NCBI GenBank assembly: GCA_003555285.1
Contig: PWGH01000164.1
Coordinates: forward strand, 1 to 18,252
Direction: 5' to 3'
Length of the DNA stretch: 18,252 nucleotides
DNA from: Thioalkalivibrio sp.
GTDB lineage: Bacteria; Pseudomonadota; Gammaproteobacteria; Ectothiorhodospirales; Ectothiorhodospiraceae
Of the stretch, positions 1 to 6,968 are shown in pieces (position 1 is the stretch's first letter; each line of letters starts with the position of its first letter). The notes under the pieces were generated by a model. That model was given only the letters and a program-made list of their open reading frames with translations. It ran no database searches and was not told the DNA's origin. A program made the translations under genes and the position numbers.

Positions 1-20
1 GGTTTTACACCCAACCTGAA

Positions 21-130
21 GAGCCGTGTGGGGTGTGCCCGGTCCGGACCGTAGATGGCCATGGATGGCCATCTTCGAGCGCTCATGGACGACTTGAGCG
101 TGTCCGGACCGGGCACACCCCACACGGCTC
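21..130. repeat. 29-bp perfect inverted repeat with nested palindromes
   Basis: Positions 21-49 are the exact reverse complement of 102-130, giving a 29-bp perfect stem around a 52-base spacer. The spacer is itself palindromic: 54-62 pairs with 65-73 (arms gatggccat/atggccatc), 80-85 pairs with 95-100 (cgctca/tgagcg), and gagcgctc at 77-84 is a self-palindrome. The arm end ggtccggacc (41-50) is a further palindrome. The structure lies about 55 bases downstream of the stop of the leftward aldehyde dehydrogenase gene. Neither side has a T-run directly after the stem, so it is not a canonical intrinsic terminator, although as RNA it would be a very stable 3' hairpin. It could be a small non-autonomous palindromic element. 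The pairing is directly visible; the function is unknown. Confidence 0.9.
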
Positions 131-136
131 GGGCAC

Positions 137-181
137 GGCCTGAACGGCCTGAACGGCCCGCACGGCCCGTGCGGCCCGTGC
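137..181. repeat. Five tandem copies of a degenerate 9-bp unit
   Basis: Five consecutive 9-mers begin at 137, 146, 155, 164 and 173. They read GGCCTGAAC twice, GGCCCGCAC once and GGCCCGTGC twice. The array fills the space between the 29-bp inverted repeat and the stop codon (TAA, complement of 185-187) of the dehydrogenase, so it lies in that gene's 3' untranslated region. Nothing suggests that it is translated. It may be a slippage-prone microsatellite. Confidence 0.85.
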
Positions 182-184
182 GGG

Positions 185-1552
185 TTAGTCGATCCAGAGG
201 CTTTGGACGTTTACGAACTCGCGGATGCCGAGGGCCGAGAGTTCCCGGCCGTAGCCCGAATCCTTGACGCCGCCGAAGGGCAGGCGGGGATCGCTCCGGA
301 CGATGCTATTGACGAAGGCACAGCCGCATTCGAGGCGCCGTGCGATCCGCTCGCCGCGGTCGCGATCCCGGGTCCAGATGCTCCCGCCCAGGCCGTAGCG
401 CGAGGCATTGGCCATGGCCACCGCCGCCTCGGCGTTCGCCACCCGAGTCACCGCGGCCACTGGGCCGAAGGTCTCCTCGTCGAAGGCCGCCATTCCGGGT
501 TCCACCCGATCGAGCAGGGTCGGCGCATAGAAGAAGCCGGCGCCCGGTAACGGGTATCCTCCGGTGCGGCAGACGGCCCCGTGGGCCACGCTGCGCTCGA
601 CCTGATCGTGCAGATCGTCGCGCAGATCGGCCCGCGCCAGGGGGCCCAGATCGGTGGCCTCCACCATCGGATCCCCCACATGCAGCGCCTCGATCCCAGC
701 CTGAAATCGCGTCAGGAAAGCCTCGGCGATGGCCTCCTCCACGATGAAGCGCTTGGCGGCGATACAGGTCTCGCCATTGTTCTGAAACCGCGCCGTCACC
801 GCCTGCGGTACCACCTGATCCAGATCCGCATCCGCGAGCACGATGAAGGCATCGGACCCGCCGAGCTCCAGCACCGTCTTCTTCAGCGTCTGCCCGGCGG
901 CGGCCGCAACCGCGCGCCCGGCCCGCTCCGATCCGGTCAGGCTGACACCACGGACCCGAGAATCCCGGATCACGCCGTCGGCCGCACCGGAACCGATGGC
1001 CAGGTACTGGAACACCCCATCCGGAAAGCCGGCCTTCCGAAAGGCCTCCTCGAGCGCTGCGGCACAACCGGAGACGTTGGAGGCGTGCTTGAGCAACACG
1101 GTGTTGCCCGCCAGCGTTGCCGGAATCGCCTGCCGTAGCACCTGCCAATACGGAAAATTCCAGGGCATCACCAGCAGAATCGGTCCGAGCGGCTGCCAGG
1201 CCACCAGCGAACGCCGGGCCTCGGAGGCGATCATCTGGTCCGCCAGGAAGTCCGGGCCGTGACTGGCGAAATACTCGCAGGCCCGGGCGCATTTCTCGAC
1301 CTCGGCACGCGCCTCGGTCAGGCATTTTCCCATCTCCCGGGTGGCCATTCGGGCCAACGGTTCGAGTTCCTCGCGCAAGACCCCGGCGAGGCGCACCAAG
1401 TGATCCCCGCGCTCGCTCACTCGCCGCGCCGACCAGTCGGGAAACCCGCTGGCGGCGCGGGCCAGGGTCTGCTCGACCGCCTTTGAGGACGGGACTGGAT
1501 GGCCGCCGATCCGCTGGCCGGTGGCCGGATTAACACTGATCAACTCCTCCAT
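185..1552 (-). CDS. sad: NAD(P)-dependent succinate-semialdehyde dehydrogenase, Sad/YneI type
   Basis: This 455-aa aldehyde dehydrogenase oxidises an aldehyde, probably succinate semialdehyde, to the acid in the cytoplasm using NAD(P)+. The ALDH hallmarks are visible: the nucleotide-binding stretch MPWNFPYWQ, the general base Glu229 in LELGGSD, and the nucleophile Cys263 in GETCIAAKRF. The C-terminal FGGVKDSGYGREL block is typical of the family. Length and many blocks (ISVNPATG near the start, RPLG/QPLG followed by MPWNFP, RLECG, REFxNxQ at the end) resemble E. coli Sad (462 aa) closely, recalled from memory. The frame is open upstream to 1741, but the ATG at 1552 is preferred because AGGAGGG sits about 8 bases upstream and the protein then begins like its relatives. 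It is divergent from the NDUFA9-like gene. The substrate is inferred from family resemblance, and no GABA transaminase gene is in the window. Confidence 0.86.
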   Translation of the reverse strand: MEELISVNPATGQRIGGHPVPSSKAVEQTLARAASGFPDWSARRVSERGDHLVRLAGVLREELEPLARMATREMGKCLTEARAEVEKCARACEYFASHGPDFLADQMIASEARRSLVAWQPLGPILLVMPWNFPYWQVLRQAIPATLAGNTVLLKHASNVSGCAAALEEAFRKAGFPDGVFQYLAIGSGAADGVIRDSRVRGVSLTGSERAGRAVAAAAGQTLKKTVLELGGSDAFIVLADADLDQVVPQAVTARFQNNGETCIAAKRFIVEEAIAEAFLTRFQAGIEALHVGDPMVEATDLGPLARADLRDDLHDQVERSVAHGAVCRTGGYPLPGAGFFYAPTLLDRVEPGMAAFDEETFGPVAAVTRVANAEAAVAMANASRYGLGGSIWTRDRDRGERIARRLECGCAFVNSIVRSDPRLPFGGVKDSGYGRELSALGIREFVNVQSLWID

Positions 1553-1737
1553 GGCAGTACCCTCCTGTAGGGTCCCAAGCGCCTGTGGGTTTTGCTTCCG
1601 GACGATGCCCTCGACCGCCGGGAGCCCGAAATGCATGGGACCCGACGCACCACGGCCCGGTTCCGGCGTTGGTTTCGGTCGGACCGCTACGGCCCCGTTC
1701 GCGCAAGACCTTGCCACCGCGTCCGGCCCACCCCGAG

Positions 1738-1779
1738 GCACGACCGGCCCCCACGATCGTGTATTGTTGGGGGTCGTGC
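1738..1779. promoter_or_regulatory. Imperfect inverted repeat in divergent intergenic region
   Basis: The outer arms gcacgac (1738-1744) and gtcgtgc (1773-1779) pair over 7 bp. The inner arms cccca (1749-1753) and tgggg (1768-1772) pair over 5 bp, with a 4-base bulge on the left and a 14-base centre. A self-palindrome cacgatcgtg overlaps the centre at 1752-1761. The element lies between two divergent genes, about 50 bases before the NDUFA9-like start, where an operator or leader hairpin is plausible. A weak sigma-70-like pair, TTGTTG (1764-1769) and TATGAA (1788-1793), overlaps it with an 18-base spacer. Function is inferred. The rest of 1553-1829 shows nothing I can name. Confidence 0.3.
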
Positions 1780-1829
1780 AAGCCCGTTATGAAACCATCG
1801 CTCGATGGGAAACCGCAAAGGACAAGGCC

Positions 1830-2771
1830 ATGTCGATCCAACACGTCTGTATGCTCGGAGGCACCGGTTTCGTGGGCCGCTACATTGTCGCGCGATTGGC
1901 GCAGCGCGGCATCGCGGTGCGCGTGCTGACTCGCCAGCCGCAACGGCACCGGGACCTGCGGGTGATGTCTGCGGTCGAACTGGTGAACGGCGATGCCCAC
2001 GACCCGAGCACGCTCCGGCACTTCTTCGCCGGCGCGGATGCGGTGATCAACCTCGTCGGCATCCTGAACGAACGCGGCCATGACGGCGCGGGCTTTCGCA
2101 AGGTTCATATGGAACTGACCCAACAGGCCCTGGCCGCGGCCGCCGATCAGGGCGTCCGCCGCTTCGTGCAAATGAGCGCGCTGAAGGCGGACATGCCCGA
2201 TCCACCCAGCCATTACCTGCGCAGCAAGGCCGAGGCGGAACGCGCGGTCTTCGCGGCGACGGCGTTTCCGGTCACGGTGTTCCGGCCGTCGGTGATCTTC
2301 GGCCCCGAGGATTCGTTCCTGAACCGCTTTGCCGGCCTGCTGAAGGTAGCGCCGGTGATGCCGCTCGCCCGCACCGAAGCCCGCTTCGCGCCGGTCTTCG
2401 TCGGCGACGTCGCCGATCACTTCGTGCAGGCGCTGGACGATCCCTCCACCTACGGCAAGGGCTTCGAATTGTGCGGACCGCGCATCTACACGCTGGCCGA
2501 ACTGGTCCGCTACACCGCGCGGCTCACCGGCCGGCGGCGTCCGATCGTCGCCCTGCCGAACTGGGCGGGAACGGTTCAGGCCTTCGCGCTCGAGTTCGTT
2601 CCCGGAAAGCCGCTGTCCCGGGACAACCTCGCCTCGCTGTCGGTCGACAGCGTCTGTACCGGCGAGAGCCTGCCTTGCCCGACGCTGCTGGAAAGCGTCG
2701 CACCGACCTACCTGGGTCAGGAAGGCCACCAGGCCCGGATGCAGCGCCTGCGCCGGGGTTCACGCCAGTAG
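1830..2771 (+). CDS. NDUFA9-like NAD(P)-binding protein (atypical/extended SDR)
   Basis: This 313-aa Rossmann-fold protein begins with a glycine-rich dinucleotide-binding loop, GGTGFVG (residues 10-16). It keeps an SDR-style active-site layout: Ser116 in QMSALK, and Tyr129 with Lys133 in YLRSK. HVCMLGGTGFVG at the start, INLVGILNE and FRPSVIFGPEDSF match what I recall of the bacterial relatives of complex I subunit NDUFA9, usually annotated as NAD-dependent epimerase or complex I NAD(P)-binding protein. The substrate is not known. The ATG at 1830 has AAAGGA about 7 bases upstream. It ends 17 bases before cca, so the two are probably cotranscribed. In other bacteria such proteins act in quinone-related or redox metabolism, but nothing in this window fixes that role. 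Confidence 0.82.
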   Translation: MSIQHVCMLGGTGFVGRYIVARLAQRGIAVRVLTRQPQRHRDLRVMSAVELVNGDAHDPSTLRHFFAGADAVINLVGILNERGHDGAGFRKVHMELTQQALAAAADQGVRRFVQMSALKADMPDPPSHYLRSKAEAERAVFAATAFPVTVFRPSVIFGPEDSFLNRFAGLLKVAPVMPLARTEARFAPVFVGDVADHFVQALDDPSTYGKGFELCGPRIYTLAELVRYTARLTGRRRPIVALPNWAGTVQAFALEFVPGKPLSRDNLASLSVDSVCTGESLPCPTLLESVAPTYLGQEGHQARMQRLRRGSRQ

Positions 2772-2788
2772 TTCGGGGCGCGTTCACC

Positions 2789-4033
2789 ATGGAAACCTTC
2801 CTGGTCGGTGGCGCCGTGCGCGACCGCCTGCTCGGGCGCCCGGTGCGGGAGCGCGACTACGTGGTGGTCGGCGCCACCCCGGAGGCCCTGAGGGACCAGG
2901 GATTCCGACCGGTCGGCCGTGATTTTCCGGTCTTCCTGCATCCACAGACGCACGCGGAATACGCGCTGGCCCGAACCGAACGCAAGACCGCCCCCGGTTA
3001 CCGCGGCTTTGCCTTCGATGCCACGCCGGACGTGACGCTGGAAGAGGACCTCGAGCGTCGCGACCTGACCATCAACGCGATGGCCGAGGCACCGGACGGC
3101 CGCCTGATCGATCCCTTCGGCGGATACCGCGATCTGGAGGCCCGCACCCTGCGGCACGTGTCCCCGGCCTTCGCCGAAGACCCGGTGCGCCTGTTGCGGG
3201 TCGCCCGCTTCGCGGCCCAACTCGCCCCCTTCGGCTTCACCATCGCGGCCGAGACGCAGGATCTCTTGCGCCAACTGGTGGTGAGCGGAGAGGTCGATGC
3301 CCTGGTGCCGGAACGCGTCTGGGCCGAATGCGAAAAGGCGCTGAAGAGCCCGGCGCCCGTACGTTTCTTCGAGGTACTGCGCGCGGTCGGGGCGCTCGAC
3401 GTCCTGTTCCCGGAAGTGGCCCGTCTGTTCGGCATCCCGCAGCCGCCGAAGTACCATCCGGAAATCGACACCGGGGTACACACCTTCCTGGTGCTGGATC
3501 AGGCCACTCGGCTGAGCGACGCGCCCGAAGTGCGTTTTGCCGCCCTGGTGCACGATCTGGGCAAGGGCACGACCCCGGCCGAGATTCTGCCGGCGCACCA
3601 TGGCCACGAGGAACGCGGGGTCGCGCTGATCCGAGACCTGAGCGAGCGCCTGCGCGTGCCCAACCGCTACCGCGATCTCGCGATCAAGGTGGCCCGCTAC
3701 CATGGCCGGGTGCATCGGGTCTTCGAACTGCGCCCCGCCACGCTGCTGAAGCTGCTCGAGGGCATCGACGGGCTACGCCGTCCCGAGGGCCTGGAGCCCT
3801 TTCTGCAAGCGGTCGAGGCCGACAAACGCGGCCGCACCGGCCTCGAGGATCACCCCTATCCACAGGCCGACGCCGTCCGCCAGGCGCTGCAGGCCGCCCG
3901 GACGATCTCCGCCGAAGCGCTGTTGCAGCAGGGGCTGCAGGGGCCCGCGCTCGGAGAGGCCCTGCGCCGCGAGCGCATCCGGGCCATCGCGGCCCTGGGG
4001 CTGCAGCAACGGCGCACCGTGGCCGATGGTTGA
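2789..4033 (+). CDS. cca: Multifunctional CCA protein (tRNA nucleotidyltransferase with HD domain)
   Basis: This 414-aa protein adds and repairs the 3'-CCA end of tRNAs in the cytoplasm; E. coli Cca is 412 aa. The N-terminal class II nucleotidyltransferase head has GGAVRD at residues 7-12 and then ERDYVVVG. In E. coli the metal-binding pair there is Asp21 and Asp23; here the first is Glu21 and the second Asp23. RRDLTINAMA and the EDPVRLLRVARFAAQ template/neck block follow. A C-terminal HD phosphohydrolase domain is present with His255-Asp256 in VHDLGKG and a following HHGHE, which in the E. coli enzyme gives phosphatase and 2',3'-cyclic phosphodiesterase activity. The ATG at 2789 is chosen because METFLVGGAVRD matches the normal N-terminus. 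The frame is open upstream, but that part is only the shadow of the preceding gene. The ribosome-binding site is weak. Confidence 0.95.
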   Translation: METFLVGGAVRDRLLGRPVRERDYVVVGATPEALRDQGFRPVGRDFPVFLHPQTHAEYALARTERKTAPGYRGFAFDATPDVTLEEDLERRDLTINAMAEAPDGRLIDPFGGYRDLEARTLRHVSPAFAEDPVRLLRVARFAAQLAPFGFTIAAETQDLLRQLVVSGEVDALVPERVWAECEKALKSPAPVRFFEVLRAVGALDVLFPEVARLFGIPQPPKYHPEIDTGVHTFLVLDQATRLSDAPEVRFAALVHDLGKGTTPAEILPAHHGHEERGVALIRDLSERLRVPNRYRDLAIKVARYHGRVHRVFELRPATLLKLLEGIDGLRRPEGLEPFLQAVEADKRGRTGLEDHPYPQADAVRQALQAARTISAEALLQQGLQGPALGEALRRERIRAIAALGLQQRRTVADG

Positions 4034-4203
4034 ATCCGGCCCGCGCGACACTCCACCCCGGTCGCGCCACGCACCGGCGGGCGGCGCGGCCGGGGCTCGG
4101 TTTTTCTGCACCTGATCGCGAGCCGATCGCGACCCCACTTGCCTCCGGCGGGCGGCCGCCGTACGCTTCGGCGGGTTTGACCATACTTTCGAGGGACCGT
4201 CTC
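4034..4203. other. Intergenic spacer between cca and PCMT-family gene
   Basis: This 170-base GC-rich spacer has a 7-bp stem, gcgcgac (4043-4049) with gtcgcgc (4061-4067), around an 11-base loop but without a T-run. A five-T run occurs at 4101-4105 with only a 4-bp possible stem before it. A ggcggccgcc palindrome lies at 4151-4160. I see no convincing promoter, although TTGACC at 4177-4182 and catact at 4182-4187 are isolated partial matches. The methyltransferase gene may be read through from cca. Confidence 0.4.
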
Positions 4204-4860
4204 ATGGATTTCGCCCAGGCGCGCACCAACATGGTGGAACAACAGATCCGGCCATGGGAGGTGCTCGACATGCGCGTCCTGGACGTGATGGAGGCTTTGC
4301 CGCGCGAGGCCTTCGTCCCCGGGGGCCGCGAGGGTCTCGCCTATGCCGACACCGAGATTCCGCTCGGCCATGGCGAGTTCATGCTATCGCCCAAGGTCGT
4401 GGGCCGCCTGCTGCAGGCCCTGGCCCCGCGCACCCGGGAGGTGGCGCTGGAGATTGGCACCGGATCCGGCTACGTCACGGCCTGCCTGGCCCGGCTCGCG
4501 GCGCATGTGGACAGCGTGGAACAACACGACGATCTGCGCCTGGCGGCGCGCGAACGCCTCGATGCGCTGGGCATCGACAATGGGCACCTGCGCACCGCGA
4601 CCGTCGCCCCTGGATGGCGGCCGCCGCGTCAGCGCTACGACCTGATCGCCGTCACCGGAGCGATGACCGAATACCACCCCTTCCTGCAGTCCAACCTGAG
4701 TCTGGGCGGACGGCTGTTCGTCGTGGTCGGCAAGCCGCCGGTGATGCAGGCGCGCCTGTTCCTTCGCGTTGCCGAGGACAGCTACCGCATGGAAACCCTG
4801 TTCGAAACGCTGGTGAAGCCACTGGCCGGTTTCGAGCCCAAGCGGGAATTCGTCTTCTGA
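4204..4860 (+). CDS. Protein-L-isoaspartate O-methyltransferase family protein (PCMT-like)
   Basis: This 218-aa SAM-dependent methyltransferase has the PCMT fold. The SAM-binding motif I is ALEIGTGSGY (residues 81-90) and PREAFVP (33-39) is the usual family block. The substrate-loop segment reads GEFMLSP (57-63) instead of the GQTISQP of E. coli Pcm, with the Ser (62) kept. The C-terminal FVPLV segment of classical Pcm is replaced by PLAGFEPKREFVF. It therefore belongs to a divergent PCMT-family branch, and true isoaspartyl repair activity is uncertain. The ATG at 4204 has GAGGGA 7 bases upstream. From memory, such PCMT-like genes often precede tolC in gammaproteobacteria, as here, which hints at an envelope link, but this is inference. 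Confidence 0.85.
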   Translation: MDFAQARTNMVEQQIRPWEVLDMRVLDVMEALPREAFVPGGREGLAYADTEIPLGHGEFMLSPKVVGRLLQALAPRTREVALEIGTGSGYVTACLARLAAHVDSVEQHDDLRLAARERLDALGIDNGHLRTATVAPGWRPPRQRYDLIAVTGAMTEYHPFLQSNLSLGGRLFVVVGKPPVMQARLFLRVAEDSYRMETLFETLVKPLAGFEPKREFVF

Positions 4861-4866
4861 ACGATC

Positions 4867-4919
4867 TTATAAAAGGAGTTATAAAACGGGCCTATCAAAC
4901 GGGCCTATCAAACGGGCCT
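4867..4919. repeat. Duplicated TTATAA boxes plus 13-bp direct repeats upstream of tolC
   Basis: TTATAA occurs at 4867-4872 and again at 4879-4884, and each continues into TATAAA (4868-4873 and 4880-4885). They are exactly 12 bp apart in an otherwise GC-rich region and form a symmetrical dyad around aaggag. They are followed immediately by a 13-bp direct repeat, aaacgggcctatc, starting at 4884, 4897 and 4910; the third copy is partial and ends at 4919. Either TATAAA could be a -10 box, with a poor -35 TTCTGA at 4855-4860 at the end of the methyltransferase gene. The repeats may be regulator sites or a slippage product. Confidence 0.8.
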
Positions 4920-4952
4920 GCGGGGTTGCCTACCGAGCGCACCGGCAGGCCC
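4914..4952. other. Inverted repeat gggcctgc/gcaggccc in tolC leader region
   Basis: gggcctgc (4914-4921) pairs perfectly with gcaggccc (4945-4952) across 23 bases, and the first arm overlaps the last 13-bp direct repeat. No T-run follows, so it is probably not an intrinsic terminator. It could fold in a leader transcript or act as a dyad site. Confidence 0.4.
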
Positions 4953-4989
4953 TGCCCGAAACCGCTGCAGCGCCACCAAAAACCCACTT

Positions 4990-5005
4990 TGGCACCGGCT
5001 CTGCT
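4990..5005 (+). promoter_or_regulatory. Sigma-54-like -24/-12 element upstream of tolC
   Basis: The segment begins TGGCAC (4990-4995) and ends with TGCT (5002-5005). The invariant GG (4991-4992) and GC (5003-5004) are separated by exactly the 10 bases expected of an RpoN promoter. It differs from the usual consensus at the base after TGGCAC and at the first T of TTGC. It sits 44 bases before the tolC ATG, a plausible leader length, and no better sigma-70 pair lies nearer. A chance match in GC-rich DNA is possible, and no enhancer-binding protein is encoded nearby. Confidence 0.35.
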
Positions 5006-5048
5006 AGCATAAGCGTATCGCCATACTGCCTGCTTCGGAATCCCAACG

Positions 5049-6374
5049 ATGAAAATGCTCCGCGTCCTGTGTGCCGCCGCCGTCGCATCCACCCTCTGGG
5101 TTCTGCCCGCACACGGCGCCGACCTGCTCGCGGTATTCGAACGCGCCCAGATGCAGGACGCTGAATTGCGGGCCGCCGAGGCCCAGTACCGCGCGATCCT
5201 GGAGACCCGGCCGCTGGCGCGATCTGCCCTAAGGCCGCAACTCTCGGGCAACGCCGAACTCGGGGCCTTCTATTCCGATCCCGACGTTGGCGACAGCATC
5301 GACGGCACCAGCCGCAGCCTCGGCCTGAATCTGAACCAGAGCCTGTTCAATCGCGGCAATCAGATCAGCGTGGTCCAGGCCGATCTGGAGATCGAGCGCG
5401 CTGCCGCCAACCTCGATGCCGCGCGCCAGGATCTGGTGCTGCGGGTCGCCGAGGCCTATTTCGGCATCCTGCTGGCCGAGGAGACGCTGGCCTTTCGCCG
5501 CGCCGAGCGCGAGGCCATCGGCCAGCAACTCGATCAGACCCAGCGCCGTTTCGAGGTCGGCCTGATCGCCATCACCGACGTGCGGGAGGCCCAGGCCCAG
5601 TTCGACATCGCCGGCGCCGAGGAGATCGCGGCCGAAAACCAGCTGGATCTCGCGCGCGAACAGCTCGCCGTGATCACCGACCAATACTATGAGGAACTCG
5701 CCGGACTGCGCGTCGAACTCGACATGGTGCGCCCGGATCCGCCCGACGCTCAGGAATGGGTCGCCGTCGCACTGCAGAACAATCAGGAGCTCCGGGCGCA
5801 GCGCCTGAGCACCGAGACCGCCCGCGAGCAGATCGGCCGCCAGCGCGCCGAGGGCCTGCCGACCCTCGGGCTCGGCGCCTCGGTCACCGACAGCGGCTTC
5901 TCCGGCGTCAATGCCGCACCCGAAACCCGCGGCCAGTTCGGCGACCGCACCGACGCCCAGATCGGCCTGCGCCTCGATGTCCCCTTCTACACCGGCGGGC
6001 GCGTCAGCGCACTGACCCGGGAGGCGCGCGAACAATTCGAGCAGGCTCAGGAATTCCAGGTCTTCACCGAGCGCCAGACGATCCGCAACACCCGCAGCAG
6101 CTACCTGTCGGTGATCGCCAACGCCTCGCGGGCCGACGCGCTGGCGCGGGCACTGGAATCCACCCAGGCCGCCTTCGAGGCCGCCGAGGCCGGCTTCGAG
6201 GTCGGCACCCGCACCCAGGTCGATGTGCTGCTGGCGCTGCGCGAGGTGTTCCGCGCCGAGCGCGATTTCGCCGACGCCCGCTACAGCTACCTGCTGGACA
6301 CGCTGCGTCTGGAACGCGCGGTGGGCGGCCTCACGATGGTCTCGCTGCGGCGCATCAACGACTATCTGGAATGA
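5049..6374 (+). CDS. tolC: TolC family outer membrane channel protein
   Basis: This 441-aa outer-membrane efflux protein would trimerise into the beta-barrel and alpha-helical tunnel used by tripartite exporters and type I secretion. The N-terminus is a signal peptide: MKMLR, then a hydrophobic stretch, with a likely cut near residues 23-24 at AHGA. DLLAVFERAQMQDAELRAAEAQYRA is the classic first TolC helix. Internal duplication typical of the family is visible: RFEVGLIAITDVREAQAQFD in the first half is echoed by GFEVGTRTQVDVLLALREVF in the second. Two beta-strand-rich segments occur around SLGLNLNQSLFNRG and IGLRLDVPFYTGGR. Its stop overlaps the next ATG as ATGA, so it heads a translationally coupled set. 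No adaptor (HlyD) or inner-membrane pump is encoded beside it. Confidence 0.94.
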   Translation: MKMLRVLCAAAVASTLWVLPAHGADLLAVFERAQMQDAELRAAEAQYRAILETRPLARSALRPQLSGNAELGAFYSDPDVGDSIDGTSRSLGLNLNQSLFNRGNQISVVQADLEIERAAANLDAARQDLVLRVAEAYFGILLAEETLAFRRAEREAIGQQLDQTQRRFEVGLIAITDVREAQAQFDIAGAEEIAAENQLDLAREQLAVITDQYYEELAGLRVELDMVRPDPPDAQEWVAVALQNNQELRAQRLSTETAREQIGRQRAEGLPTLGLGASVTDSGFSGVNAAPETRGQFGDRTDAQIGLRLDVPFYTGGRVSALTREAREQFEQAQEFQVFTERQTIRNTRSSYLSVIANASRADALARALESTQAAFEAAEAGFEVGTRTQVDVLLALREVFRAERDFADARYSYLLDTLRLERAVGGLTMVSLRRINDYLE

Positions 6375-6967
6375 CCGCCAGGACGATGACCATGGGCTCC
6401 GAGACGGCCGCCGGCAACACCCGACTGTTGTCCGATCGGCGGCATTCCTGCCTGTTGCTGATCGACCTGCAGGCGCGCCTGTTGGCGGCGATGCCCGCCG
6501 CGGAGCGTGCGGCGGTCGAGCGCAACACCGGCCGGCTGATCGAGGCCGCCCGGCTGCTGGCGGTGCCGGTGGAGACGACCCTGCAATACCCGCAGGGGCT
6601 CGGTCCGTTCACCGAACCGCTCCAGGCGCGGCTGCTCGAGGGTGACGGGTGTACCGAGAAGACCGCGTTCTCCTGTTGTGGCGCCACCGAACTGGTCGAC
6701 CGCCTGGCCGGCAGCGATGTGATCGTCTGCGGCAGCGAGACCCACATCTGCGTACTGCAAACGACCCTGGAACTGCTGGAGGCGGGCGAGCGCGTCTTCG
6801 TGGTCGAAGACGCGGTCTGCAGCCGCGATCCGCGCCTGAAGGCCAACGGCATCGAACGCCTGCGCGCCGCCGGTGCAATCATCACCAACCACGAATCGGT
6901 GCTGTTCGAGTGGGTGCGCGACGCCGCCGACCCGCAGTTCAAGGCGATCAGCCGTCTGGTGCGCTGA
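6371..6967 (+). CDS. Isochorismatase-family cysteine hydrolase (YcaC-like)
   Basis: This is a 198-aa cytoplasmic hydrolase of the isochorismatase/nicotinamidase-like superfamily. The catalytic triad is in place: Asp32 in LLLIDLQ, Lys97 in CTEKTAFSCC, and nucleophile Cys127 in CGSETHICVLQT. The GSETHICVLQT form is typical of the YcaC/ISOC1-like hydrolases, whose substrate is generally unknown. The ATG at 6371 overlaps the tolC stop as ATGA; ATGs at 6386 and 6392 are alternatives, since the first 20 residues are not part of the fold. Only one base separates its stop from the next start, so it is firmly within the tolC-to-metA unit. The physiological substrate cannot be read from the sequence. 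Confidence 0.88.
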   Translation: MTARTMTMGSETAAGNTRLLSDRRHSCLLLIDLQARLLAAMPAAERAAVERNTGRLIEAARLLAVPVETTLQYPQGLGPFTEPLQARLLEGDGCTEKTAFSCCGATELVDRLAGSDVIVCGSETHICVLQTTLELLEAGERVFVVEDAVCSRDPRLKANGIERLRAAGAIITNHESVLFEWVRDAADPQFKAISRLVR

Positions 6968-6968
6968 C

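Noticed and set aside
55..267. Small plus-strand reading frame across the inverted repeat and tandem array
   Set aside because: Its Arg/Pro-rich content simply follows the GC-rich repeats, it lacks a ribosome-binding site, and it runs into the antisense of the dehydrogenase.
1553..1741. Upstream extension of the aldehyde dehydrogenase frame to 1741
   Set aside because: The strong Shine-Dalgarno before the ATG at 1552 and the family N-terminus (ISVNPATG) mark the real start; the extension has no family similarity.
2471..2788. Long N-terminal extension of cca in frame
   Set aside because: It lies inside the NDUFA9-like gene and has the Arg/Pro-rich composition of an out-of-frame shadow; METFLVGGAVRD is the normal Cca start.
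4043..4105. Possible terminator after cca (hairpin and five-T run)
   Set aside because: The 7-bp hairpin is over 30 bases from the T-run, and the stem adjoining the T-run is at most 4 bp.
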